From assembly GCA_030141605.1 (NCBI GenBank), contig JAQGDQ010000531.1, positions 84,501 through 148,500 of the forward strand: a DNA stretch of 64,000 bases. Direction: 5' to 3'. The notes below the pieces were generated by a model. That model had not been told where the DNA came from. It saw nothing but the letters and a program-made list of their open reading frames with translations, and searched no databases. Position 1 is the stretch's first letter, and each line of letters opens with the position of its first letter. The DNA comes from Tubiluchus corallicola (lineage: Eukaryota; Priapulida; Priapulimorpha; Priapulimorphida; Tubiluchidae). The position numbers were made by a program, and so were the translations under genes. This document shows, in pieces, positions 24,335 through 35,769 of this stretch.

Positions 24335-25738
24335 ATGATAAAAGCTAACGTAACTAAAATAGCAATTCGTTTTCTAATACTAGCTGTTCTCGTTTATTAT
24401 GTATGCATTGTAGTGATGAAAACTGAACTACTGCTCTTGAAAAATCGCAATAAGTTCGACATGAAAATTCATTATGCAGAAAACGTAACTGGCACCAAAA
24501 GGAAAATATTGCTCTTTGTAGGAATCACAAGTGCACATAAGGAGAGAAGGGATGCAATTCGGTCATCATGGATGAAATGGTGCGATGACTTTGATGATGT
24601 GATTTGTCTATTTTTCATTCAAGCACAGGATATGTTTGGAGAAAGACTTGATGATGTGACTTTTAGCCAACTTACAGACGAAACTAAAATTCACGGAGAC
24701 ACTATATTGGCAGATACACCTGGCGGTTTGAATTTTGGAAGACGTTTAGTGTGGATGTGGAACTGGGCTTTCCACAGATACGATTTCAAGTACTTTTTAA
24801 AAATAGACGACGACACGTTTTTGTGCTTAAAAAAAGTAAGAGCAGAACTGATTGTGCTGCCATACGAAAAAGTAAATTGGGGATACAGACACTGCGAAAA
24901 AACTACAGGTATGGAATTTTTTGTTCCAAAATGAAAATAAATCTAGATACAACTTATAATTTGCTCAAACTATATCTTTTTAGGGTTTGTAGAGTAAATG
25001 TTATTGGAAAAATGTCTTGCAGAAAATGTCTTGTTAGAATCACTGGTTTTGACATTAGCTTGCATACATTATGAGAGTTTTCTGCGTTATCTTCCAATTA
25101 TTTAGTAAAAAGTGAAAAAAATAATTCGTTCTTGTCAATTCTTATTCAATTGATTCCATAAAAGAACTAGTCCTTTCTTCTTGTGACAGCTACAACCATA
25201 ATGTTCATATTGGCAGATTTTCTAAACAAAATTAGCTGTTTGTGATAGAACGTTATAATTTTTGACTTTTTTCTTAGGCTGGAGGCGCATGGACGAATTC
25301 TTTTTCTTAGTATCAAGAAATATTATTCAAGAGATTCTACGTAAATACTGGGCAAATTCACTTTTGTGTGATGAACATGCTGCAATATCTGCAAGAGTGT
25401 GGCTTTATGAGATTAACAATGTCACATACTTGGATGATAATGCCAGGTTGCTCATAAACTTTGACAAGCATTTTCAGTTTCGCTCTCATGACATGTGTAG
25501 CAAAATTATTGTCGTTCACCAGGCCTATCCACCCGAGATAAAAAAAATTTGGGATTTGACAAAGGAATCCGTGCTTTATGAAAATTATACGACCAGTTTT
25601 TTCAAAAGTTGTCCTCTCGGCAAGCCTACATATGAAAACAAACGTTTTAAATATTGCCACAACGAGACGTTTACTAGGACAGGTTTCTATGCTGGAGGAG
25701 AAGCAAGATTTTATAAGCGATATCAACGAATGGGTTAA
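24335..25738 (+). CDS. Beta-1,3-galactosyltransferase-like protein (two exons)
   Basis: Exon 1 is 24335-24908 (donor ACTACAG|GTATGG). Exon 2 is 25278-25738 (acceptor TTTTTTCTTAG). Both boundaries are phase 1, so a 369-base intron is removed in frame to give 344 residues. Residues 10-28 are a signal anchor. Galactosyl_T (PF01762/GT31-like) landmarks follow in order: ILLFVGITSAHKERRDAIRSSW-like start (58-79), DVICLFF (88-94), DTPGGLNFGRRLVW (127-140) and the metal-binding KIDDDTFL (156-163). Exon 2 adds RRMDEFFFLVSR and CSKIIVVHQ. The usual EDVYxG box is weak (CDEHAAISA). It should transfer a hexose from UDP-sugar to a glycan in the Golgi; linkage and sugar are not inferable. An AATAAA at 25,891-25,896 is a likely poly(A) signal. 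Confidence 0.8.
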
Positions 25739-25949
25739 ACGAATATTTTTTCTTCTCCAAGACATCAGCATTATGAAGTTAGCCAACTAACATTTATATA
25801 TCCTACATATGAAATGCTATATATATATATAACATATATAACGTAAAATTATACATTATAAGTTAAGGTTAACAGATTATATTAGAAATCAATAAATATA
25901 TGTAATAAACTATATATATATATATATAATTTTGGAATTTACTTTGCAG

Positions 25950-25980
<31 letters not shown>

Positions 25981-27900
25981 GCTGCAAAGTAAATTCCAAA
26001 ATTTTGCCTACATAAAAGACCAAACGGAGTAGCAAGTTACCACACATCATCTGGCACCCGTACTTTGTAAAAAAGTACAAATAATAATTTTCAACAAAAC
26101 CAAAGTATGATTGCACAGCAAATCGAAAAATATTTATTCAATACAAGTTTGAAAACTTTTCGTTGTGTGCATCAATACAAAAAATGTGATCAAACGCTCC
26201 TTACGTAATTTTTTACCCCAGTTGGTCACTAACTGTCAGGCCTGCTCACATACTTTTGTAAATATTGCTTGACCCCACGTTGCTACTGCAGGACCAAATG
26301 TTACATTTTCTTGTGAAAAAAACAAACAAACAGAAACAATCAAAGCCTCTGGACTCTGGTTTTCTTTTATCTGCGACACTGTGAGAGAAAAAAATGCAGC
26401 TGCAGACTACTTTGTGCTAGAACTTAAAGGAAAACCAGATGACTGATTAGCACTCACTTTTAATTACCGTTCAAAATATGCATTTTCTTGCCATTTTCTT
26501 ATCAAAAGTTTCTTATCAATTGTTTCTAATATTTGAATAATTACTTTGGAAAGTTAATTAACGGCAACCGAACACGGCTGTAGATTACGTCACAAACTAA
26601 CTATAGTTTGTGCAATGGTGGGCATCTTCCCTGCACGTCAAGCACTTTTGCATAAATGAAGGATGCTATGACGCGCTGGTGTTATGTCTCAGAAATTAGC
26701 ACTACATCACAGTGATGTCACAAACGAACACTGCAGTTCATCATCATGTTTATCACGGTATGCGCCTATATGTTGGCCAACCGAAGGTGACAAAAAGACA
26801 TCATTAAGTGCCAGTCTTAAACGATTCGCTAAGCCACATGTAACTTTGAAAATTTAACAAAATTTATCTAGTGGAGGTAATTAATCTAAGCTTTGATCTA
26901 AAAAGCTGTTGTAGTTCAATATATCAGAGTATACTTTAGTTAAAAAACTACGCAATCTTCCGGATTCAATTTAATGTGGTATGAGAATTGATGTAAGGTA
27001 GTGATAACAGTATTTTGTCTGTGATTAGAGTTGTTTTACATATGTGCTATTTTTTGTAATTAGCATTATTCACTTATATGATATGAGTATTCAGTAATAT
27101 GATTATTCACTTCACGTTTTACTGATCATGTTTACTGATAAGAAATGAAGCAAATAAAAACACTAAGTGAAATGACTAAAACTAAATTATAATAATGCAC
27201 ACGTTTTGGCCTGCTATCTGCACCCTCAGCTGAATCTTACTGAGGGTTTATTGTCAGTCCCTTGTCAATCAAAAGGAAGCCGCAGATGGCGGATGGCTGC
27301 AGTCATAGGCAGATGGCAGACATTCGAAGCTCCAGGAGTGTCAAACGTTGGTACTTACAATGTAGTCATACAATGTAGCCAAACAATGGAGGAGAGATTA
27401 AATCAGGTGTGTGACGTCATTGTCCGTATTAAAATTATGCTGCAGTTAATTTTGTACTTCAAATAAGATATCCACTTTTCTTCCACGTTTGGGTTTGATT
27501 CCTGCCCATCCTTTAATACCTCTCCTCTATTTCATGTTTATTGCAGCAAGTTTGAGGTCTCATGAAATCAGTTTGTTATTTTAATGGCGCCTCAAACAAA
27601 GTGGTTTTTGTCTTCTCATCGTAATCAAATTTCTCTGAGAGGAGGCCAGACGGTTCCTGGGCAGTTTTGCTAGTAGCCAGGAAACTTTGTCGTGTACGTC
27701 ATCTGTCCAAGTAGATCATGACAGTTGTTAGTGGAGTAGCGGAATGCAGACGTTCAGATTTAGGAGTTTTCAGTGTAGTTTGGAAATGCCTAATGAGGTT
27801 GCCGCCGAAGTTTGAGAACGAGGAACTTTTCTCGCTTCCTCCGCCATTTGCTGACTCCTGCAGGAGTGAACGGAGACGTTTTGGAGATACTGGGATTCTT
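25739..27900. other. Gene-less stretch with TA repeats and a perfect palindrome
   Basis: TA-rich microsatellites run at about 25,816-25,840 and 25,912-25,981, including the loop of the hairpin at 25,928-26,003. No supported gene follows to 27.9 kb; frames at 27.2-27.5 kb match nothing known. Confidence 0.45.
25928..26003. repeat. Perfect 22-base inverted repeat around a TA-rich loop
   Basis: The left arm 25,928-25,949 and right arm 25,982-26,003 are exact reverse complements (AATTTTGGAATTTACTTTGC... against its complement). The 32-base spacer is almost pure TA, so the whole block could form one long hairpin or cruciform. Confidence 0.95.
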
Positions 27901-27929
27901 GTTTCTGGTTAAAACTGTTTTTTGGTGGA

Positions 27930-28160
27930 GTCTACAATGCGTGAGCCATTGCAAACTGTTCCGGTTTGATTTCTTGGTTTTGGAAGTGTGATCCTGGATA
28001 ACTGGGCACACGGTACCACGTCCTGATGATAGCCCATTGGTACAGCTGTATGTCAAATGCATTTTGGGAGAGTGTGAAGCTTCTTAATGTGAAGCGGTGA
28101 ACGATTAGCGCGCGCTTCTGAATGTGAGTGGTGGCAGTGCATTTACTCATAATGTCATTT
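27930..28160. repeat. Divergent third copy of the 28.2/35.4-kb dispersed repeat core
   Basis: The end of this block (about 28,040-28,150) resembles the right part of the repeat at 28,200-28,530: GTGAAGCTTCTTAATGTGAAGCGGTG against CTGTAAAGCTTCTCAATG..., then GATTAGCGCG and GTGGCAG. It is more diverged than the other two copies. Confidence 0.5.
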
Positions 28161-28199
28161 TTATCCTTTTCTTACTATTCTTCTCGCCACCCCTGCATC

Positions 28200-28530
28200 C
28201 TACCAGAGACAGATTCGAGGACCTTCCCAAGAGAAGCTAACTTCAGCAGCAGGCATAGTTTTCAATACGGTTTTCAACCGACTTGGTCAAAAACAAAAGC
28301 TAAGCAATCAGGCTAGCAATATGCATAACTTGCATTGGTTTACATTTGTGACATTTTTTAAATCTATTTGCTACCCGTTTCGTGACCTTGCAGTTTTCTT
28401 CTTCTTTTTTTTAACACATGCCTTCGGAAATTTTGTGAGGCTGTAAAGCTTCTCAATGCAAAGTGGTGCAGGATTAGCGCATACCTCTGACAGAGAACAG
28501 TGGCAGAGAAAATGCTATTCTTCTTGGGAT
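28200..28530. repeat. Dispersed repeat R1, copy 1
   Basis: About 330 bases closely match 35,447-35,769 in the same orientation, starting AGAGACAGATTC and containing AAGAGAAGCTAACTTCAGC, ATATGCATAACTTGCATTGG and ACATGCCTTCGGAAATTTTG. The short minus-strand frames found in both copies follow from this and are not supported as genes. Confidence 0.85.
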
Positions 28531-28854
28531 TACCGCGGGTATCGGCTCCAGGCGTCACAAGCTCTAACTGAGTAACTTTCTGGACGGATTGGACAATTCC
28601 GTCCAAAGGACAGAGCCACCAGTTGGGTTTAACACCCCAGGCGAACCTAAAAAAAATAAATAAATAAATCAGCTAGGAGGTCTAGGAATGAGCCACGGTA
28701 AGCTCCCCCAGCAGGACCCAGAGGTTTGATTAACAATCTCTTTTGCAGTAATATATTTCGTTTTCTATATATTCTTTCATATAATACACCATAGAGTGTC
28801 AAAAATGGTGGCAGTGGTCGTCACAATTAGTGTCAAAATGTGCAAAAACAGCCA

Positions 28855-29187
28855 ATATTATAATTATGCATTATTTCAAGGTCTTAAAATTCTTGGTATA
28901 TGGTTTCACTAACCACAGTTTTAATTTATGCATTTTCTTCATCCTTTAATGCTCCCCATCGTTGCAGAGGAATATGCCGCCATCTTGGTTTAAATAACTA
29001 TTTTATTAACTTTAATTTTGCATAACTATTAATGGCAAGTCTTTTTTTCTAATTTTGGTTTGTCATTGTCACTCTCTTTATGGATCCTTTCAATTTTGAT
29101 AACTTCCTCCTGCTTTATTGTTCTACGTACAGTGCAAAGTTTGATGATTTGTTATTTTTTGTTGTTGTCGTTGTTGTTGTTGTTGTT

Positions 29188-29246
<59 letters not shown>

Positions 29247-29345
29247 CGTCGTTGTTGTTGTTATTATTATTTAGGTGTAACAGACAACAATGTTAATCTT
29301 TTCTTCAAAAGTTTCTTTATTTGAATTAAAGTAATGAAGTTTTAA
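28855..29345. repeat. Dispersed repeat R2, copy 1, with a (GTT)n microsatellite
   Basis: It matches 33,945-34,870 in the same orientation (ATATGGTTTCACTAACCAC, TTAATGCTCCCCAT, GACAACAATGTTAATC, AAGTAATGAAGTTTT). In this copy a GTT/ATT triplet run occupies about 29,158-29,272. The Leu- and Val-repeat frames on the plus strand come from that run. Confidence 0.8.
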
Positions 29346-30979
29346 AGAAGTTTGCTTTATTTTCCAAGGCGGAAGTTAAAAGAGTTGCAAAAAAGTTGCG
29401 CTGCCACCGCTCTTAAAAGGCGAATACTAATGTGTTACAGGATATGAATGTCACACTACGTGTTTCAATTTGAAAACCCTCTCTTGACAAACTGAATAAG
29501 ACGCCCCCAGCTTTCATCTGCAACCAGACATTGCTGAATGTTAAACGACAGAATAATGTCTTTCTTGGCATCATATCTCTGCGCATTTCCACCATGCATT
29601 CTGTGATCCTCATCTATTTTCTACTTTTCCTATTTAAAACCTGACGACACAAGATCAGGAATGCCACGTAAGGCTTCAAATTTTTGAAAATAATTGTGAA
29701 CAATTGTGCAGTGAGATCACCTTCCATTTCCAAGTACATCACTGGATCTTGTTACTATACATATAAACAATGCTAGCCAGGGCTTTTATGTCCCATTTCT
29801 TTGCTCCAGGAACACAATATTTAACATTGATTGGTCAATGTCAACCTTTTGGAAAACCAACATCTTAAATATTCTTGTTACTGAAAAAGGAGGCACTTCC
29901 CGTGCTTTATGAGCTGGATCATCTATCTTGCAACACAGTCTGAAGCGTGTGAGATATGATATTTACACTAGATATGTTCTGACTGTGAAAGTTACAGGGT
30001 GGTGGAGTTTTGCTGCTTGGTCCACATCATGAGGTTATGTTTGTATGGCTAAACACCAAGTTTGGTGTGAACCTGTCTTTAATGGCACTCGTATGCTGTG
30101 AGATCATTTATCACAAAGACAATGATTTTGTTTATTTTTGTCTACTTTTGTTTATTCGTTATTTGCTGTTATGACAGTCTTGACATTCCAAGAAGCAAGT
30201 GTTTGGTAACCATATTTATACCTGCAGGATAGGACTCGAATTCTCGCTGAATAGTAGTGGAAAATCAGTTGAGGACCACGTGAGGATCAGATAGGACCAA
30301 GTTCTATCTGGACCAATGGTTCTGTTTGTTTGAACTGAAGGTTCTGTTTGTCACCCTGCAAAAGCACGATATCTGGCTTTATTACTGGGAATCTGAATCA
30401 ACCAGGTAAGGGTTCAACCGCTGGATTGCTGGAACAGTTTTAAAGCGTGGACCATGCCAGATGCTGGATTGGTGACCATTGGCAAAGAGTTGCTGGCGAG
30501 GACGTGGCTGACTACTGGAGATGAAAAGCTGATGTGGTATGGTTGGAGACTCAAGAGCATGGTTGGTGTATATATATATACCTCTTCTTTGCAATTAGAA
30601 CAGCATGAGCTAGGTAAAAACCACGAGATTTGCAAGATCTTCATAAGATTATTGTCACTTACGATTGGTTTTGTGCTTTTGATATTTTCGTTTGAGCCTC
30701 GCGACAAATTAGGATAAATCGAAATTGCCAATTTAGGAAAGTTCAGAGCTTCGTCTGGAGAAGTATAACAACAGATTTGTGCAATATGAATGACACCACT
30801 GTGTGACAACTATGAAAAAACTGCTTGATAAGCTCATTTGTTTGCATATTTGTAAAACTGTATGATAAGCTAAGTCCATGTCAGTAAATGCTATAGCTGC
30901 TATGATCTGAACAGCAGGGCTAAAAGTGTGTGCTTGTGTTACTCAAGTAACACAAAATATTTGATCTGCTTCATCAAAA
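29346..30979. other. Gene-less stretch upstream of GT77-like B 3' end
   Basis: Short overlapping frames on both strands near 30.4-30.8 kb show no family features and are mutual shadows. Nothing else is recognisable. Confidence 0.4.
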
Positions 30980-31969
30980 CTATTGCGCTTTAAAACTAGT
31001 TTTCCTGTGATATCTGTTCAAATCAATCTCTAGACATGTCTTATTGTCACTGTCCATGAACCAGTGACTGTGTTTTTTAGCTATAGTCACCTTCCTGTCA
31101 ATACCAGTTATCCAGTTGATATTAATCACAGCAGGATCAGGAGCAAAGTCTTTAGCACCCTGAGTAAAATAAACAAGACCATCTGCTACTTGATTGTAAG
31201 GGTAAAAATCGCACTTTGCTTTTGCATAGCCTATTTTGCATAAATTATCTAAAACTCCCTGCTCGTATTTATGTCGAAAATCATTTTCTACTCTTTGTAC
31301 CATCTCACCCCAAATATGGCGGGCACTAATCGTATTGTTGACGAACATGAACCCCACAGAAATGTTATAATTGTCAAGTCTTTCGCCGACAAGAGATCCT
31401 ATCAAATCAACTCCACAGTGTTCTTCAAGCAGAGGTATAGGGTTTTTCAACCAAACTGCATCTGTTTCAAAGATGTGAAAGGCAATTCCTTCCAAAAGAA
31501 GTTCGTGAAGCAACCGTATTCGTTCTAGAATTATATACCTGTACCCAGCACTGTCAAATTCATATTTCATTTTTAGAGGTTTTTCAGTTGTGTGTTTGAA
31601 TACGTTCAAATTTGGCCAAAGACGCAGCAGAATCACACGTGTATCCTCATCTGTAGCAACTATAATAATCTGATCTAAAATTCCCATCATTCTAATGTTG
31701 CACAACCAGCTCAATGTTATATTTACGTATCCTTGGTTAGCAATGGCAATATAAGGTATTTTGCCATTAGCAGTGATATTTTTGCACAAATCGATTAACT
31801 TTACCGGTTTTGTTGCCGGTTTGAGACTTTCCAATTGCTCAGGAAGCAGCGGTCCTTTTCTGTGCATTAACCTACTCGTACTTAATATAATTGTTTCATC
31901 AAACCAAAAAATAATGGCGACCACAAAAACTCCAAAGAGTAACTTAGATAAACGCCTGTGTGCCCTCAT
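30980..31969 (-). CDS. Nucleotid_trans (GT77-like) type II glycosyltransferase, paralog B
   Basis: Single exon, 329 residues, starting at the ATG at 31969. Residues 1-9 are basic and 10-23 (LLFGVFVVAIIFWF) form a short signal anchor. The catalytic body matches PF03407: IANQGYVNITLSWLCNIRM (76-94), IIIVATDEDT (101-110), FHIFETDAVWLKNPIPL (164-180) with ETD at 168-170, and NINWITGIDRK (283-293) followed by HSHWFMD (300-306). These are the same landmarks, in the same order, as in paralog A at 22318. The two are strongly diverged outside the motifs, so the duplication is old or their acceptors differ. Sugar specificity is unknown. It is head to head with the GT2-like gene, 532 bases away. Confidence 0.85.
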   Translation of the reverse strand: MRAHRRLSKLLFGVFVVAIIFWFDETIILSTSRLMHRKGPLLPEQLESLKPATKPVKLIDLCKNITANGKIPYIAIANQGYVNITLSWLCNIRMMGILDQIIIVATDEDTRVILLRLWPNLNVFKHTTEKPLKMKYEFDSAGYRYIILERIRLLHELLLEGIAFHIFETDAVWLKNPIPLLEEHCGVDLIGSLVGERLDNYNISVGFMFVNNTISARHIWGEMVQRVENDFRHKYEQGVLDNLCKIGYAKAKCDFYPYNQVADGLVYFTQGAKDFAPDPAVININWITGIDRKVTIAKKHSHWFMDSDNKTCLEIDLNRYHRKTSFKAQ

Positions 31970-32501
31970 TTCAGGACCGTATGTAAAACCGAGAAACCAT
32001 ATGCCACATACGGCTATGCGATGGCAAATCTATACGTGATGTTCGCACACTTTTTCAAAAATTATCTTTCGCAACTAACAACTGCGCCAAAAAGTTAACG
32101 TTACGTTGGCATTTTTCAAAAGTTCGGCAAACTTAACTACTAAATGTTGCGAAATTGAGCGTTTGTGTAGATTTGTTTATTTGCAGATGAAAAGTGGATA
32201 AAATAATAACATATTTAATACGCAGAAACAGGAACTGGAATGTACGAACAGAAATTGAAGTATAAAACAACAATCTACACAAAAGTACCATCTTAAACTG
32301 GACAGATTTATTGAAAGTAATTTCACTCTGATGTGCGTGATTTTTTTCTATAGTGGTGGGACTTATTAAGAAAACAATTCATTCATGCTGATGATCATTT
32401 TATAAGACGATTTAATGTGAAAATAATGTTTTTTTGAGCTACAGGACGGATAGAAGAAATTTTGAAGTGCGCGATGTTCTGAGGTCATTAGAAAGACAAA
32501 T
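31970..32501. other. 532-base divergent promoter region
   Basis: The two outward-facing starts at 31969 (-) and 32502 (+) are close enough to share a bidirectional promoter. No clear TATA box or named factor site was identified. Confidence 0.45.
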
Positions 32502-33569
32502 ATGCGTATTTCACTTACTGTTATGAAGTCCCATTTTTGTCTCTTTTATCTCTGTTGCGCTGTAATACTTCTACAGATATTGAAATCATCTTACTTTTTT
32601 GTTCATTTTGCGAATTTATTTTATGACAACGAAGGAGTTACTAATTTACCAACAAAGGTAGAAGTGAATCCCTTTTCATTAAAAAATTTTGACTTTCGTT
32701 TAACAATCACAGTTATAGCTTTTAATCGAAACTATTCGCTCAAAAGATTGCTTTTGTCCCTTGAATCTGCTCATTACATGAATGATACAGTTTTTCTTGA
32801 AGTCTGGATTGACTGTCCTGTTGATGGTTTTGCTGATGAAAAAACTGTGCAGGTGGCACAGCAAGCAAAATGGACACATGGAAGAAAGACAGTCCATGTA
32901 AGAAGTGAGCATGCTGGTGCTTATAAACAATGGTATGACACATGGATGCCAGATTTAGACAGAAGGGGCAACGAATTTGGTCTTATCTTAGAAGATGATT
33001 GTGAAGTCTCTATACACTATTATAAATGGTTGAAGGCTGCAATTTACATGTACAAGGATCTGGTGGATTTGGCCAGCATAAGTTTACATCGAGGTCGGCT
33101 TGTTGTCAAGCCTGGAGTGGACAGGGATATTGTTTGCCCTACTTGTACAGACAGTGTTTTTCTCTATCGGCTTTTCAGCACGTGGGGTTGTGCACCAATG
33201 CCTTGGATTTGGGCAAAGTTTAGACAATGGTATCATACAGTCAAACAAAATAAAACATTTCTACCTTTAGTGCCTGGTGACAAAGATTTGGTTATAAATG
33301 GCTGGATGAAGCATTTTCATCCTAAAGGCAAAATGAACGAAGCTTATTTTCTTCACTATACAGGAAAACATGAACTGCACACGCTTTACCCAAATTTACC
33401 AAATAATTTAACATTCGTGTGCAATCACAGAGATATCGGAATTCATTTTATCAAAAGTTTTAAGGGTTTAGGAATGTGCACATACCCCTTAGTAAAAAAG
33501 TGGTCAAGCTCATTTACTATGTTTCCCACTAATCCAGTCAAAGTCTACTGGGACGGTTATCCCAGTTAA
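32502..33569 (+). CDS. GT2-like (GT-A fold) type II glycosyltransferase
   Basis: Single exon, 355 residues, from ATG at 32502; a second ATG eight codons in is also possible. Residues 11-35 (HFCLFYLCCAVILLQIL) form a signal anchor. The domain opens LTITVIAFNRNYSLKRLLLS (67-86), a GT-A start like that of GT2 and GnT-I-type enzymes. It continues with EVWIDCP (100-106), HAGAYKQWYDTW (137-148) and LILEDDCEVS (161-170), where EDD stands at the metal/nucleotide-sugar (DxD) position. The CAPMPWIWAKFRQW and GDKDLVINGWM blocks further on probably shape the acceptor site. The closest relatives, from memory, are uncharacterised invertebrate GT2-like proteins, so donor and acceptor are unknown. Confidence 0.8.
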   Translation: MRISLTVMKSHFCLFYLCCAVILLQILKSSYFFVHFANLFYDNEGVTNLPTKVEVNPFSLKNFDFRLTITVIAFNRNYSLKRLLLSLESAHYMNDTVFLEVWIDCPVDGFADEKTVQVAQQAKWTHGRKTVHVRSEHAGAYKQWYDTWMPDLDRRGNEFGLILEDDCEVSIHYYKWLKAAIYMYKDLVDLASISLHRGRLVVKPGVDRDIVCPTCTDSVFLYRLFSTWGCAPMPWIWAKFRQWYHTVKQNKTFLPLVPGDKDLVINGWMKHFHPKGKMNEAYFLHYTGKHELHTLYPNLPNNLTFVCNHRDIGIHFIKSFKGLGMCTYPLVKKWSSSFTMFPTNPVKVYWDGYPS

Positions 33570-33944
33570 ATTGTGCTAACTTCATCATAGTCCAGCTATT
33601 AAGAGATAAATTGTACAAAAATGAAAGAGGCTTGAAACTTTAATGAAGCACAATAGTTCCCCAGACTATGGTCATTAAGGGCACCCTATTTTCGCCAAAA
33701 TCTAAGATGGCCACCAAAATAAGAATGTCAATTTCAGTTGGCAAAAGTGCTCTATACGGGTTAGCGATAAATTTCAGGTTGGTACCAAACTTGAAAAATT
33801 ATCTGAACTAAAATCCAAGATAGCAGCCAAGACGGTTCCCAGACTGAAAACATCAATAGCTCCAGACGTAATATCCCTAGAAAGCATTGCAAGTGTACTG
33901 TTAGTGGTTTTGGTGGATTGTTAGAAATTCAAAGTGGCAAAGGT

Positions 33945-34870
33945 CATTATTATAGCTATGCATTATTTCATGTTCTTGTAATTCTTGGAATATGGTTTCA
34001 CTGACCACGGTTTTAATTTATGCATTGCTTCATCTCTTAATGCTCCCCATTGTTACACCTCCCTAAAACATTACGCAACACCTATCTCTTTAACGTTTAA
34101 ATAACTATAAGTTTATTAGTTTTAGCAAAGACATTTTAATTTGTTTTTTCTAATTTTGGTTTGTCGTTGTCGTCCTCTTAATGGATCCATTTAATTTTGA
34201 TAATTTCCTGCTATTTTATTATTCTAACTACGTGCAAAGTTGATGATTTGTTGAAGTTTGTGAAAGTATATTTTAACTTTGTTGTTGTAACATTTTCTCG
34301 GTTACTGTAAAGCTCTTTCAGACATACTGTGTAAGGTGCTTAATAAAAATATTATTATTATTATTATTGGACAAAAGAAAATCATTTTTAATTATTCTAA
34401 ATTTAAATTTATGTTGTATATTTATCCTAATGTCATCATACTTTTTTAGTTTTGGATAGTGCTGCCACCTTCAGGTGCTCTTGTTAAAATTGTTGAACTT
34501 TCTCTTTCCTGTTTAAATTTTCATTGGCTTCTACAGTCTTTATGAATGCATAATCTCTAAACCTGTTTTCACACCTAAATGATTTCACTTGTAGTTCTGG
34601 TCACTTGGTTTTCTGCTTTTCAATATGACACTACTTCACTGTTTATGTAGGCATTTCAGAATAAAATCTGAAAAATAAATCTCAAGTTTTTTGGTTTCTT
34701 CAAACCAATTATTTTTATTATTATTATTATTATTATCGTTCTCATTTAACTGCAATGCATGCAAACAACAATGTCTTTGTTTTCTTCATAAATTTCTTTA
34801 TTCTCTACTAATGTAATGAACTTTACAGAAGTTTGCAAATTTTACAAGGCTAAAGTTCAAAGTGTTATGG
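33945..34870. repeat. Dispersed repeat R2, copy 2
   Basis: Same orientation and block order as 28,855-29,345 but longer, because unrelated AT-rich sequence and ATT-triplet runs lie between the two matching ends (33,945-34,250 and 34,760-34,870). Confidence 0.75.
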
Positions 34871-35446
34871 AAATTCAGTTTCATTATCAGGAACTTGTAA
34901 ACAGTCGAGAAGAATTTATTGCAAAATTACAGAAGTGAATCCAACTGAATAACTGACGTAAATATTATATAGACTACACACGCCCACGCACGTGATCAAT
35001 TTGTTGAAATTAATTAACGATCTAAATATACTAAATCGCCTGTGCCTTTAACAGATAACATTGACAGGAATGAAATCTCCATGTGCATCATTACAAACAC
35101 AAACGATGTAAAGTCACAATGTCAAAATTTTACAAGAGGTCAAGCTATTTACATAAAATGAAAGCTATAAATGAGACAAACTGACTGTTGACCTTTGACC
35201 TGTGGGTGATGGGCTGAATAGTTAAGTGCTGAGGTTTCGTTGTGAAATTCACTTGCCTTGTTTTCAAGCAAAGAATAAAAGAAAATAAGCACTTTTAAAA
35301 AAGGCTGTCATCTCTTCATTTTTATGGCTGAATTTTACAACTATTGTTTGCAAAATCTTCAATTTCTGACCAGGTCAGAATCATTGTCAACTAGTGTTAT
35401 CTTTATTCGCTTTTACTGTTATTCTCGCCAACACATGCCTCCTAGC

Positions 35447-35769
35447 AGAGACAGATTCCAGGACCTTCCCAAGAGAAGCTAACTTCAGCAGCAGGCATAG
35501 TTTTCAATACGGTTTTCAACCGACTATGATCAACCTCAAAAGCTAAGCAATCAGGCTAGCAATATGCATAACTTGCATTGGTTTACATTTGTGACATTTT
35601 TTAAATATATTTACTACCCGTTTCGTGACCTTGCAGTTTTCTTCTTCTTCTTTTGAACACATGCCTTCGGAAATTTTGTGAGGCTGTAAAGCTTCTCAAT
35701 GCGAAGTGGTGCAGGATTAGAGCATACCTCTGACAGAGATCAGTGGCAGAGAAAATGCTATTCTTCTGC
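35447..35769. repeat. Dispersed repeat R1, copy 2
   Basis: Near-identical to 28,200-28,530 over its whole length in the same orientation. Differences are scattered single bases and small gaps. Confidence 0.85.

Noticed and set aside
25358-25786. 142-codon minus-strand ORF
   Set aside because: It is the complement of exon 2 of the GalT-like gene; the plus strand carries the family motifs and splice signals.
28364-28606. Similar minus-strand ORFs at 28.4 and 35.6 kb that look like a gene family
   Set aside because: They share sequence only because both lie in dispersed repeat R1, and neither shows a domain.
29060-29296. Leucine- and valine-repeat ORFs
   Set aside because: They are produced by the GTT triplet run inside repeat R2.
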